Shown in pieces: positions 26,301-34,577 of a DNA stretch of 64,000 nucleotides. A program made the position numbers and the translations under genes. How positions within the stretch are numbered: the first letter of the stretch is position 1; every line of letters begins with the position of its first letter. Source of the stretch: CALDTK01 sp963837005 (GTDB taxonomy: Bacteria; Bacteroidota; Bacteroidia; Chitinophagales; Saprospiraceae). The stretch spans positions 62,001-126,000 of the forward strand of contig CAWIMC010000020.1 in NCBI GenBank assembly GCA_963837005.1. Reading direction: 5' to 3'. The notes under the pieces were generated by a model that saw nothing but the letters and a program-made list of their open reading frames with translations, did not search any database and was not told the origin of the DNA.

Positions 26301-26603
26301 CAACTCAGCACCGTAGTGAGCGTCACCCGCGCCACCGCCGGGCAGAGCTTCAGGCTCTATCCAAATCCAGCTGGGCCGCAGGAAGTCATGCTTCGGGTAT
26401 CCACGGAAGAGTTCGGGGCTCAAGCTTTTCTCGTTACCATCTCCGATGTGACGGGGCGCCAAATTGCCCGCCAGCGTCTGTCCCTACTGGATGGTGTCGC
26501 CGTACCGCTCTCGGTTCCGCGGAATGCCGGTGTATACACCATCAGCGTCCGCGACGAAGCCCGGGGCACCGTACAGATCTTGCGGAGCGTGCGGCTAGAG
26601 TGA
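23361..26603 (+). CDS. Secreted reprolysin-like zinc metalloprotease with T9SS sorting domain
   Basis: The ATG at 23361 opens a clean signal peptide (MQLRLLFTSFLLVILSVAAS then AQ). The catalytic domain carries HEVGHQFSCEH, the HExxHxxxxxH zinc site of metzincins, around 24,315. It is followed by Met-turn-like sequence GVTIMATAVSTC. Downstream are beta-sandwich-like regions (APVADANPDGGTYVIPANTP) and a T9SS C-terminal domain: LLSFTAVAKTSGNLVSW, FRLYPNPAG, NAGVYTISVRDEA. Frame changes are required near 23500, 24960, 25005 and 25075 to keep the conserved reading, as in the adhesin upstream. The export route is type IX by family precedent; the substrate is unknown. Hairpin elements at 23827 and 26081; the latter encodes AVAKT inside the conserved pre-sorting segment. 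Confidence 0.85.
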
Positions 26604-26728
26604 GTATTGGTGGAGTCACTTATGCGAACTCGGGTTGCGCGGGCTTCAGCTCAATTCGTCCGTAGGAAGACTGTTGCTCGCAGCACTCATGCTAGCGGCC
26701 AAAGCCCCGACAAACCCAAGGGTCTACC

Positions 26729-27562
26729 TCACCGCGCCGTCACGTGAAAGCAGGGCTGCCCCGTCTCTCGCAGCGCGTACACCAACCCCTTGGCCTCCAA
26801 AGCAATCAACGCCCGACCTAGCGCCGCTTGGTAAGCCTCGGGGTACTGCGCGATCATGGCTTCAGCCCAGCGCGTTTGGCGGAGGTGGAGTTCGGCGGTG
26901 AGAGCGCGACGTAGGCCGTCGGGCGCACTCGAGCCGAGTGTAAAGGCTGCTGTATCAACGATGGCCGGCGCCGGCGCAAAGCGCAGGTAAGTGATGTCGA
27001 AAGAGCCGCCGAACTCATGGCTCGAAGTCCCCGCAGCGGCGTTTTCGTTGATCTCACGAAGCTGCGCCTGGTGAGCGGCGCTGCGGTAGCCGCTCGTGAT
27101 AACGAAGCGCGCCGGCGGCAAACCCGCCGCGGCCGTCTCTTCGCGGAAGCGCTGGCCGAGGCTATCGATAACGGCGAGCGCCCGTGGTGCCAATAGCCCC
27201 CGTCGCCATCCGGAGACGTAGTAGGGACTGGTGCGCGGGACAACGGTAAGGTCGAGACCTCCCTTTCCATTACGCCCAACAGCCCGACTGGCGCTGAGGT
27301 GTGAGGAGTAGCTGGCGCGGGTGAGGCGGCTGATCTCTGCTCCGGAGAGTGTGGGGTAATCGGCTACCCTCACGGCCCTGTCCGCGAGAAAGTTTACGGC
27401 CGCAGACGTAACGCTGTCACGATAGGCGACTTCCGCGAGGCGGCTGGGCGCAAGCAGGTCCAGCGAGGCCGTCACGATGCGCGACGTTACCTGCGGCGCG
27501 AAGGCGTAGATGACGAAGAGGAGCAGGCTAGAGAAGAACAGGAAGTAGGAGGCGCGGCGCAC
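26729..27562 (-). CDS. M15-like D-Ala-D-Ala carboxypeptidase-type protein (DUF5715-like)
   Basis: I chose GTG 27562 (VRRASYFLFFSSLLLFVIYAF), which places one membrane anchor at the N-terminus. The longer upstream reading runs into a repeat and is unlikely to be translated. The C-terminal domain has SGYRSAAHQAQLREINENAA, then SSHEFGGSFDITY. This matches the SxYR...H...SSHxxGxAxD pattern of zinc D,D-carboxypeptidases of the VanY/M15 group, with metal ligands His and Asp in SSHEFGGSFD. The probable role is trimming peptidoglycan stem peptides or a related hydrolysis in the periplasm. It ends about 125 bases from the convergent metalloprotease; nothing is seen in that gap. Confidence 0.65.
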   Translation of the reverse strand: MRRASYFLFFSSLLLFVIYAFAPQVTSRIVTASLDLLAPSRLAEVAYRDSVTSAAVNFLADRAVRVADYPTLSGAEISRLTRASYSSHLSASRAVGRNGKGGLDLTVVPRTSPYYVSGWRRGLLAPRALAVIDSLGQRFREETAAAGLPPARFVITSGYRSAAHQAQLREINENAAAGTSSHEFGGSFDITYLRFAPAPAIVDTAAFTLGSSAPDGLRRALTAELHLRQTRWAEAMIAQYPEAYQAALGRALIALEAKGLVYALRETGQPCFHVTAR

Positions 27563-27650
27563 GTGGAAATAACGGCCGGGAGGGCGTGGGCGTTGCGCAC
27601 AACGGGTGCACCCCTTCACTGTGAGGTGCGGCGTCGTTACGAGACGGGGA

Positions 27651-27880
27651 GTCATTGCGAGATGCGAGCTGGTGTGGCAATCTCGCGACGATCTACCGGG
27701 GATTTTAGCACCGAGGGTAGGGAGCCGTGCGGACGGTCGAGGGCAGAGAGCCGTGCGGGGAGTCATTGCGAGACGCGAGCTGGCGAGCTGGTGTGGCAAT
27801 CTCGCGACGATCTACCGGGGATTTTAGCACCGAGGGTAGGGAGCCGTGCGGACGGTCGAGGGCAGAGAGCCGTGCGGGGG
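27651..27880. repeat. Two tandem copies of a ~111-bp GTCATTGCGAG repeat
   Basis: GTCATTGCGAGA followed by GCGAGCTGGTGTGGCAATC occurs at 27651 and again at 27762. Both are followed by the same ~80 bases (CGCGACGATCTACCGGGG ... GAGAGCCGTGCGG). The second copy carries an extra 8-base GAGCTGGC-type duplication. Each copy has imperfect dyad symmetry (ATTGCGAG against CTCGC). Such GTCATTGCGAG...GCAATC elements are common intergenic repeats in many bacteria. Open frames here are repeat-derived and were not called. Confidence 0.85.
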
Positions 27881-27894
27881 GGCTTCTGGCCGGG

Positions 27895-28689
27895 CTACCG
27901 GTGCATCTCCAGCGCGTACACCAACGGCAGTACGCCTTCCTTCCCTTTTACCATGTGCCGGCCCGGCTCCACCTCCACACCATGCTCTCCAAAAATCGGA
28001 AAGGGCGAGTAGTCATATTCGCTGAAGTGAGTGAGCCGCAAGCCCTCCGCCAGCAGGGCGCCGATGACGCTGGAGAGGCTGTGGTTCCAGGTCACCATGG
28101 TCTGTGGGGCTTCCGCCAAAACATCCGTGTAGGTGCCTTCGGTCTCGACGATGGGGTTGGTTTTGGCGTAAGCGTATTTCAACTCGGCAAAATCGGCATC
28201 GAGCATCCAGAGGACGGGATGGAACTCCGCGAAGACGAGTCGGCCGCCGGGCTTCAGGAAGTGCGCCACCACGCTCGCCCAGTGCGCGATATCGGGTAGC
28301 CAGCCGATGGTACCGTAGCTGGCGAAAACGAGGTCGAAGGTGCCGTCAATGAGCTTGGGGGCACTGTAGACGTCGCCCTCGACGAAGGTGGCGGCGAGTC
28401 CGGCGCGAGTAGCGAGGAGGCGTGCCTCGGCGATGGCGCGGGGACTGAGGTCTAGGCCGGTGACCGTGGCGCCCATGCGGGCCAGCGAGAGGGTGTCCTG
28501 CCCGAAGTGGCACTGGAGGTGGAGGAGGGACTTGCCCCGGAGGTCTCCGAGGAGAGGGAGTTCGATGCCTTTGAGGGAGGTCTGGCCGGCCAGCCAGCCG
28601 TCCACGTCGTAGAAGGTGCTACATAAGTGCTGTTGGGTGCGGGTGTCCCAGGCGGCACGGTTGAGGGAGAGGTAGTCTTTTGGGGGCAA
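27895..28689 (-). CDS. Class I SAM-dependent methyltransferase
   Basis: About 265 residues. The conserved N-terminus is DYLSLNRAAWDTRTQQH, so TTG 28689 is preferred. The upstream ATG at 28743 would add sequence resembling an intergenic GTGTTGAA-type repeat. SAM-binding motif I is modified (LLHLQCHFGQDTLSLARMGA), with motif II at VTGLDLSPRAIAEAR and the acidic step at FDLVFASYGTIGWLPD. The C-terminal part has KPGGRLVFAEFHP. The fold and Rossmann motifs are clear; the substrate is unknown. A hairpin element at 28108 encodes LAEAP. The gene lies just left of the VOC gene on the same strand. Confidence 0.85.
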   Translation of the reverse strand: MPPKDYLSLNRAAWDTRTQQHLCSTFYDVDGWLAGQTSLKGIELPLLGDLRGKSLLHLQCHFGQDTLSLARMGATVTGLDLSPRAIAEARLLATRAGLAATFVEGDVYSAPKLIDGTFDLVFASYGTIGWLPDIAHWASVVAHFLKPGGRLVFAEFHPVLWMLDADFAELKYAYAKTNPIVETEGTYTDVLAEAPQTMVTWNHSLSSVIGALLAEGLRLTHFSEYDYSPFPIFGEHGVEVEPGRHMVKGKEGVLPLVYALEMHR

Positions 28690-28789
28690 GTGTTGAATTG
28701 TGAAGGGTGAAGTGTTGAAGGCGCTACCGCGTAGGCCGACCACTCCAGTGCCGACGCGCCGGCTGCTAGAAGTGGGGTTGCTGCTGTGG

Positions 28790-29417
28790 TTAGAGCCAGA
28801 GGGGGCCTTGGATCGTGGATAGGTGGACGCGGAGGCTTGGGGTTGGGGCGGGGTGGATGCTATGGGAGAGGCTTAGGCTGGCAAAGAGTTGGCTTAGGGC
28901 TCGGACGTCGGGGTGGTGGAATTGTAGTGAGAGAAGTTCGAGGCTTGGGGTAAGGCCTTCGCTCGGGTGAGTTGTCGGAATCGCTCCAATCTAGGGCGAA
29001 GGGGATGAGTTCTACGGCGGGGCCAGGCTGGGGCTGCGTCATGCGCCAGGCGAGGGTGTGGCCGGCGGTGGTGCGGCGGCTGCCCTCGGTGAGGTGGGAG
29101 AGGTCGGGGCGGTGGGTGTGGAGGGTTTTGGCGAAAGCCTCGATGTCGACATTTCGGATGGCCCAGCGCGTGAGGGTGGGGGCGGTGACGAGGTCGACGC
29201 CCATCCAGCGGCCGTGCTCGGGGGCGGGCTGTGCGGGGTCGGCGGCGATGAACTCCAGGTAGGCGCCGTTGGTGAGACCGACGAGGGCATTGTGCGTACC
29301 GCGGCCGAGATGCTGGCCGCCAGGCGTGGGCGTGACGCCGGTAGTTTTGGCGAAAGCCGCACAGGCCTCGGTGAGGTTGGGCACGGCGTAGACGAGGTGG
29401 TCGAGGGTGGGCTTCAT
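28790..29417 (-). CDS. VOC / glyoxalase-like domain protein, one frameshift
   Basis: The ATG at 29417 gives MKPTLDHLVYAVPNLTEACA, the opening of a glyoxalase-3-like VOC domain. It continues through HLGRGTHNALVGLTNGAYLE and AVELIPFALDWSD. Near 28970 one base must be skipped; the other frame then reads HPSEGLTPSLELLSLQFHHP and ends at TAA 28790. This is the expected C-terminal half of the family, so the break is likely a consensus indel or very recent mutation. Enzyme or binding activity cannot be assigned. Two hairpin elements (29125 and 29344) both encode FAK(T) in this protein. Its start overlaps the stop of the small upstream frame by four bases. Confidence 0.75.
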
Positions 29418-29626
29418 GCGCTGTGGCGGAGGTGAGTGGTGATGCGTTGGCGCTCGATATCGGTGTCGGTGAGGGTTAGGGCCAGGGCGAAGCGCGCTCG
29501 CACGACGGCTAGCCAGGTATCGATATCGACTACGTTTTCCTTCGTCTCCTCCGCTTCGCGCTTCGAGTCAAAGGTGGCATTGACGAGGCTGTCGCGGCCA
29601 CTTTCGTGAAAACGCACCGCCACCAC
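29414..29626 (-). pseudogene. Small frame or 3' remnant next to a REP-like repeat
   Basis: Reads VRFHESGRDSLVNATFDSK, later ENVVDIDTWLAVVRARF, and overlaps the VOC start by four bases (ATGA), a normal operon junction. Upstream the frame stays open only to a TAA about 60 bases away, then meets the repeats beside the transposase. No family is recognised and no good start codon or ribosome site is seen. It could be a real ~70-residue protein, or the tail of a gene cut off by the repeat/transposase insertion. A hairpin element with a CAC/GTG stem at 29599 encodes part of RFHESG. Confidence 0.35.
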
Positions 29627-29692
29627 CTTGTCCCGAAAGTGGGACGTGGGGTGGTGATTGTGCCCAAATTAATCGAGCGCCCGGTCTCCGCA

Positions 29693-29790
29693 CAGCGCGC
29701 GGCTCCCGGTCTCCGTGCCGGTGCGCGCTGTGCGGAGACCGGGGGCGAGAGTAAGGAGTAGCGACGGCCCGGCGCGGAGACCGGGAGCCG
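29693..29790. repeat. Left REP/BIME-like inverted repeats
   Basis: GCGCGCGGCTCCCGGTCTCC, a short spacer, then GCGCTGTGCGGAGACCGGG forms a long imperfect hairpin. A further inverted copy GGAGACCGGGAGCCGCC follows at 29776. Matches the right-hand block across the transposase gene. Confidence 0.8.
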
Positions 29791-29800
29791 CCGTCACTCC

Positions 29801-30436
29801 CTACATCACCAAGGTATGCGGCCAGTCCATCGCCTCCTTCACCAGCCCCGCCTTCACGGGATTGTTTAGGACGTAAGCCATCACCGACTCCCAACTCCCA
29901 GGCCGGACGTATCGATCGAAAAAGCCGGGGGCCCAAATCTTTCTCTTTCTCGAAGCCTTATCCGCATGTAGGTCTGCTTCGAGGATGAGCTTCGTGGTGA
30001 AAGACTTGTGCTCGCCGATAATCTTCCCGAGTTGCGCATCCGGCATGCCAGGCCAACCCTGCAACACCGCGTGCGCGTGGTTGCCCATGATACACGCTGC
30101 GTGAAGACGCACGACCCGCCGTTCGTGAAGCGTCCGCCAACTGTCGAGCACGATCCGCGCCACTTCGGGTTTATGCAGAATATACTTCGACTGATCCTGT
30201 GCATCGAGCAGTTCATCGTAGCGAAGCAAGAACTCCTCCTTCACGGCGTCGATGCGCGCGGTATCGCCGGGGTGTTGCAACTCTAGCGCGGTTAACTGAT
30301 CGACGAGTTCGCGCGTAAGTTCTTTGAGGACACCCACCGGGAGGCAGTCCGCCAATCGGTAGACGACGTGCACCGGGGTTTCGCAAGCGTAGCCGTGGGG
30401 CATGCCGGAGGCGGGCCAGTAGAGTTTGAGTTCCAT
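29801..30436 (-). CDS. REP-associated tyrosine transposase (Y1/HUH, IS200-like)
   Basis: A 211-residue protein. The metal-binding HUH motif is in CIMGNHAHAVLQG (about residue 115). The catalytic tyrosine is in VMAYVLNNPVKAGLV near the C-terminus, and KIWAPGFFDRYVR precedes it; both segments are typical of RAYT proteins. Known family members nick single-stranded DNA at hairpins recognised together with a short 5' guide sequence. It lies between inverted GGCTCCCGGTCTCC repeats, its likely substrates. The ATG at 30436 is supported by MELKLYWPASGMPHGYACETP. The N-terminus is longer than minimal IS200 TnpA, again as in RAYTs. Domesticated rather than freely mobile is likely but inferred. Confidence 0.85.
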   Translation of the reverse strand: MELKLYWPASGMPHGYACETPVHVVYRLADCLPVGVLKELTRELVDQLTALELQHPGDTARIDAVKEEFLLRYDELLDAQDQSKYILHKPEVARIVLDSWRTLHERRVVRLHAACIMGNHAHAVLQGWPGMPDAQLGKIIGEHKSFTTKLILEADLHADKASRKRKIWAPGFFDRYVRPGSWESVMAYVLNNPVKAGLVKEAMDWPHTLVM

Positions 30437-30450
30437 GTCGGATAAGTTAC

Positions 30451-30530
30451 GGCGCGGCTCCCGGTCTCCATGATGAGCGCACCGGCACGGAGACCGGGAG
30501 CCGCGCTCATCATGGAGACCGGGAGCCGCC
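30451..30530. repeat. Right REP/BIME-like inverted repeats
   Basis: GCGCGGCTCCCGGTCTCCAT, then GGAGACCGGGAGCCGCGC, then a third copy CATGGAGACCGGGAGCCGCC. The first and third can pair through TCATCAT-containing arms. The block lies immediately upstream of the transposase start and mirrors the left block. Confidence 0.8.
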
Positions 30531-30540
30531 GTCGCCCCGC

Positions 30541-30694
30541 CCTATACGAGTTGCGTATGGCTCCCGGAGCGTGGCGTGACGTTGATTTTGCTGTCGAATA
30601 GCGATAGGCTGAGTGCGCCGTTTGGGTTGGGGGCGGGGGACTTGCGGGCGTCGGCGTTTGGGGAGGTGTTGATGGGAGTGGTGGGGCTGTAGGG
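30541..30694 (-). other. In-frame tail after the AAA ATPase stop, no gene called
   Basis: Past the ATPase's TAG, the same minus frame stays open for about 48 codons (ending GALSLSLFDSKINVTPRSG... to TAG 30546). It has a composition that looks protein-like but no start codon. It may be a remnant of another gene's 3' end beside the transposase, or chance. No family recognised. Confidence 0.3.
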
Positions 30695-31894
30695 CTATGC
30701 TCCCCAGGCGCTTACCACCTGCACGGCCTCCGCTAGACCGAGCACCGTTACACCCTCTTTGATCGGGTAGGCCTCCCCGTCCGGAACGACGACATAGCTT
30801 GCGTCCGGCTGAACGTCCTCTATAGCGGAGTAGAAGCCCCTCGTTAGACTCGGCGCGGTAGAAAACTTCATCTCGAAAGCCAGTAGCGGCCGCCCTGGCG
30901 CCTCGAGGATCAAGTCGAGCTCCGCGCCGTTGGAGGTTCGATAGAAGAATGCCTCAGCTAAGGGCGGGACGCGTGCCAAGAGTTGCTCGATCGCGTAGCC
31001 CTCCCAGGAGGCGCCCACGAGCGGATGGCCTAGGAGCTGCTGCTCATCTGAGATACGTTGTAGCCCGTGCAAGAGGCCGCTATCGCGCACGTAAACTTTC
31101 GGCGCCTTCACGAGGCGCTTGCCGACGTTCGGCGTGTAAGGCGGCACACGGCGGACGAGGAAGGCCTGCTCGAGGACGTCCACGTGGCGCGTAATCGTCG
31201 GACCTGATCGATCGAGGCTGCCGGCGAGCTTCGTGTAGTTGAGCTGCCCGCCCTGCGAGTAGGAGAGCATGGAGAGCAACCTCGTCATCGTCGCTCGGTC
31301 GGCGCCGCCCGCGAGGTCGGGCAGGTCTCGGGCGACGAAGGTGGCGACGTAGTCGACGTACCACCGCATGCGCTGGAACTGTGCTTGCTCGGCACCGATC
31401 TCGCCCTCGTCTATCAGTAACGCCTCCGGGTAGCCGCCCCGCAGCCAGTGCGTTCGGAGCGCCACGGTATCGGCGACTTCGCCCAAGAGCAGTGGCGGCA
31501 ATTCGATGTAGCTGATGCGTCCGGCAAGTGACTCGGCTGAGTCCCGCATTAGCTCAGGTGAGGCAGACCCGAGCAGCAGGAACCGCCCCGGTCGTCTGTC
31601 CTCGTCGATGAGTCCGCGCAACACAGAAAAGACCTCCGGCATCGTCTGCACCTCGTCCAGGATTACCAAGCGATCCGCAACCGACCTTAGGTAAGCCTCC
31701 GCATCGACCAGGCGCCGGCGTGCGCTCGGGAGTTGGAGGTCGAGGTAGACGGGATCGCGATCACTTTCGTCTGCAACGGCCTTGGCGAGCGTAGTTTTCC
31801 CGACTTGCCTCGCGCCAACGAGTCCGACCGCGGGCACGGAGACCAACCGATTTCGGAGTTCTAGCTCGAATTTGCTGCGTTTCAGCGGGATCAT
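30695..31894 (-). CDS. AAA_14 / DUF4143 ATP-binding protein
   Basis: A 399-residue protein with Walker A GARQVGKTT near residue 27 and Walker B RLVILDEVQ near residue 75. Sensor-type LLLGSASPELMRDSAESL and GRISYIELPPLLLGE follow. The C-terminal DUF4143 part has SYSQGGQLNYTKLAGSLDRS (a winged-helix-like segment) and YRTSNGAELDLILEAPGRPL, a PD-(D/E)XK-like nuclease-fold core (E-L-D...E-x-K in LAFEMKF). The family is widespread, often mobile, and lacks a settled function. The start ATG at 31894 sits two bases from a perfect 13-bp inverted repeat, suggesting self-regulation. Confidence 0.9.
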   Translation of the reverse strand: MIPLKRSKFELELRNRLVSVPAVGLVGARQVGKTTLAKAVADESDRDPVYLDLQLPSARRRLVDAEAYLRSVADRLVILDEVQTMPEVFSVLRGLIDEDRRPGRFLLLGSASPELMRDSAESLAGRISYIELPPLLLGEVADTVALRTHWLRGGYPEALLIDEGEIGAEQAQFQRMRWYVDYVATFVARDLPDLAGGADRATMTRLLSMLSYSQGGQLNYTKLAGSLDRSGPTITRHVDVLEQAFLVRRVPPYTPNVGKRLVKAPKVYVRDSGLLHGLQRISDEQQLLGHPLVGASWEGYAIEQLLARVPPLAEAFFYRTSNGAELDLILEAPGRPLLAFEMKFSTAPSLTRGFYSAIEDVQPDASYVVVPDGEAYPIKEGVTVLGLAEAVQVVSAWGA

Positions 31895-31895
31895 T

Positions 31896-31930
31896 CATGC
31901 AAATCTAACGCGAGATATTAGATTTGCATG
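31896..31930. promoter_or_regulatory. 13-bp perfect inverted repeat upstream of the AAA ATPase start
   Basis: CATGCAAATCTAA (31896-31908), a 9-base spacer, then TTAGATTTGCATG (31918-31930). It begins two bases from the ATPase start codon, so it overlaps where the ribosome must bind. It could be an operator or a hairpin masking the start. Confidence 0.75.
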
Positions 31931-32011
31931 GTTAATCAACGAAGGTGTTCGCCACGTCGCACACTCCTCCGCTATCCACACTGCCGCCTACCGTGCGCTC
32001 GGATACCTTAT

Positions 32012-32629
32012 CTACTCCACCCGCACCAACACCCCGCCCGTCGCCAATCCCCCGGGATTACAGCCCAATTCCCCTTCCGGAATACCCACGCCGAGCTTCT
32101 CGTAATACGCCACCCAAGCCGGATCAAAATCTCCCGTCTCCGGATCTTTAAACGTCATTGGCTGCAGCTCAAAAACAGGCTCCCCGCCATTGGCGTCTTT
32201 AAAGGCATCGTACAGCAGTTCAGAACAGTAATAGGCGCCGTTATTAGGCAGATAGACCGCATCATAAGACGTATTCATCACGCTTCCGCAAAACCGTAAG
32301 GCCGCCGGCACCAGTGAAGCGTGTTTTGGCGAAAGCCGCATGTGTACCAACCCCGCCGGGTCCTTAACGCGCGCCACGAAACTCGCCAGGGGCGTCATCA
32401 CCACGCCGCCCGCCGAGATCGCCTCCCACACGAAGGTCGAGTCCCCGCGCACCTCCACCAAGCCGACGTGCGAAAAGTGCCGCCCGTCGAGGCCCGGCGT
32501 CACCGACTCGATCGCGTCGCAGAGCGGGCCACAGTCCAGGTCCTGGAGGATGAAATCGCCGCTGCGGTAAGTTTGGGCGGTAGCGCCAAAGGATAGCACG
32601 AACGCGAGAAGGACGAAAAGCAAACGCAT
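32012..32629 (-). CDS. YiiX/YebB-like permuted papain-fold cysteine hydrolase
   Basis: The ATG at 32629 gives the signal peptide MRLLFVLLAFVLSFGATAQ and a ~205-residue secreted protein. The permuted NlpC/P60 order is visible: catalytic His in GRHFSHVGLVE near the N-terminus and catalytic Cys in AYYCSELLYDAF near the C-terminus. An upstream SGDFILQDLDCGPLCDAIE segment is typical of this group. Family members are amidases or lipid-acting hydrolases of the envelope; substrate not known here. The frame extends further upstream but overlaps the divergent S15 gene, so that extension was rejected. A hairpin element at 32323 encodes MRLSPKHAS. Confidence 0.8.
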   Translation of the reverse strand: MRLLFVLLAFVLSFGATAQTYRSGDFILQDLDCGPLCDAIESVTPGLDGRHFSHVGLVEVRGDSTFVWEAISAGGVVMTPLASFVARVKDPAGLVHMRLSPKHASLVPAALRFCGSVMNTSYDAVYLPNNGAYYCSELLYDAFKDANGGEPVFELQPMTFKDPETGDFDPAWVAYYEKLGVGIPEGELGCNPGGLATGGVLVRVE

Positions 32630-32662
32630 GCCGCAAAGGTGCACCCGCCCTACCTTCCCACC

Positions 32663-34526
32663 ATGCGCGCACTCCTTCTCTGCCTGTGTCTCGTTTTGGC
32701 GAAAGCCGCTTTCGCCCAGACCTCCGACGCCTACCAGGCCCTCGAAAAAGTCGCCACGATTGAGCAGAAGATGATGGTCCCGATGCGGGACGGCATCCGC
32801 CTCGCCACCGATGTCTACCGACCGAAAGGCAACGCGAAAGTCCCCGTCATCTTCTCTCGCACGCCCTACCAGATGAATGGCTGGGTGGACGGCGAGGAGC
32901 GGACCCGCAGCTACGAATCGGCCCTGAAGTGGGTCGAGGCCGGCTACGCCTACGTCGAGCAAAACGAGCGCGGCCGCTACTTTTCGGAGGGCGAGTGGGA
33001 CATCTTGGGCACGCCCGTTACGGACGGCTACGACGCGCTCACCTGGCTGGCCGAGCAGCCGTGGAGCACGGGCAAGGTCGGCCTCATCGGCTGTAGCTCG
33101 ACGGCCGAGTGGCAGATGGCCGTGGCTAGTCAAGGTCACCCCGCGCTGAAGGCCATGGTGCCGCAGGGCTTCGGGGCCGGCGTCGGGAAGGTGGGCAAGT
33201 ACAACGAGCAGGGGAATTGGTACCGTGGAGGCGCGCAGCAGATGCTCTTCACCACCTGGCTTTACGGCGTGCAGCACGATCCGGCGGCGCCGCGGATCAA
33301 GGTCGGCACCTCTCGTGAGGATCTGTTACGGCTCCAGCGCTTCTACGACCTCGAGTCGGAGGCGCCGAAGGTGGACTGGGCGCAGGGCCTCAAGACGCTG
33401 CCCGTGAGCCAGATTCTCACCGCCCAAAACGGCCCCGCCGGCGTCTACGAGGAGATGATCACGCGCGCGCCCAACGACCCAAAGTGGCGCCGGGGCGGGA
33501 TCTACCACGAGGACATGCCCTTCGACGTACCGGCCTTCTGGTTCGCGAGCTGGTACGACGTGAGCGTGGGGCCGAACCTGGCGCTCTTCAATCACGTCCG
33601 CAAGAACGCCGCGACGCCCGCCGTGCGGGACGACCAGTGGCTCGTCGTGGCCCCGACGCTGCACTGCGCTTATACCCGCGCGACCGAGAATACCATCGTC
33701 GGCGAGCGCAGCGTCGGCGATGCGCGACTCAACTACGAGGAGCAGATCAAAGCCTTCTTCGCCGAGCACCTCCTCGATTCAGCTGTCGCCAAAACGCGCC
33801 CCCGCGTCCAGTACTACACCATGGGCAAGAACATCTGGCAGACCTCGACCAGTTGGCCGCCTGCCGGTGCGCAGCCCATGACTTTTTACCTCGACGGCCA
33901 GGGCGCGGCCAACAGCCTCTACGGCGATGGGCGGCTGTCGCCAAAACCCGCCACCACTACCGCGACCGACGCCTTCACCTACGACCCGATGAACCCCGTG
34001 ATGAGCGTCGGCGGCAACGTGTGTTGCACCGGCAACGCCATCCAGGGCGGCGCCCGCGACCAGCGCGCCAACGAAGCCCGCCAGGACATCCTCGTGTACA
34101 CCACCGAATCCTTTCAAAGAAGGACTGGAAGTGAGCGGCTCGGTCACCGCGACGCTTTACGTAAGCAGCGACGCCAAGGACACCGACTTCACCGTCAAGC
34201 TTGTAGACGTCGCCCCGGACGGGACGGCCTACAACCTCGACGAGACCATCCAGCGCGTGCGCTACCGCGAGGGCTACGACAAGGAAGTCTTCATGAAGCC
34301 GGGTGATGTGTACGAGGTCAAGTTATCCCCGATGACGACGAGTAATTATTTCGCGCCGGGCCATTCTATGCGGATCGAAGTGTCGAGTTGCAATTTCCCG
34401 AGATTCGAGCGGAATCTGAATACCGGGGGTAGGAATTACGACGAGTCGGCGGGCGTCGTGGCGCACAACGTCGTGCACCACGGCGGGACGTACGCGAGCA
34501 AGGTGGTGGTGGACGTGGTGCGGTGA
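32663..34526 (+). CDS. CocE/NonD-family S15 hydrolase, one frameshift
   Basis: The ATG at 32663 starts signal peptide MRALLLCLCLVLAKAAFAQ; the hairpin element at 32693 encodes its LAKAAFA end. The hydrolase domain has VPMRDGIRLATDVYRP and FSRTPY. The nucleophile is in IGCSSTAEWQ, the acid probably in FASWYDVS, and the histidine in APTLHCAY. The family acts as X-Pro dipeptidyl-peptidases, cocaine-type esterases or acylases. An extra T near 34108 breaks the frame; past it the C-terminal jelly-roll domain continues normally (SGSVTATLYVSSDAKDTDF ... KVVVDVVR). The signal peptide suggests a periplasmic or secreted enzyme. Substrate unknown. Confidence 0.85.
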
Positions 34527-34577
34527 GGTGGCTCGGCTGCGGAACTGTTGCGCGTAGCCTCGGGGTTTACTGCCACG

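Larger units (their letters stand above)
29693..30530 (-). mobile_element. RAYT transposase gene between inverted REP-like repeats
   Basis: A Y1/HUH transposase gene is bracketed on both sides by copies of GGCTCCCGGTCTCC and its complement GGAGACCGGGAGCC. They lie at 29701 (+), 29776 (-), 30456 (+), 30489 (-) and 30514 (-), plus a degenerate GGAGACCGGGGGC near 29739. This paired, head-to-head arrangement is what REP/BIME sequences look like next to their RAYT gene. Confidence 0.8.
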
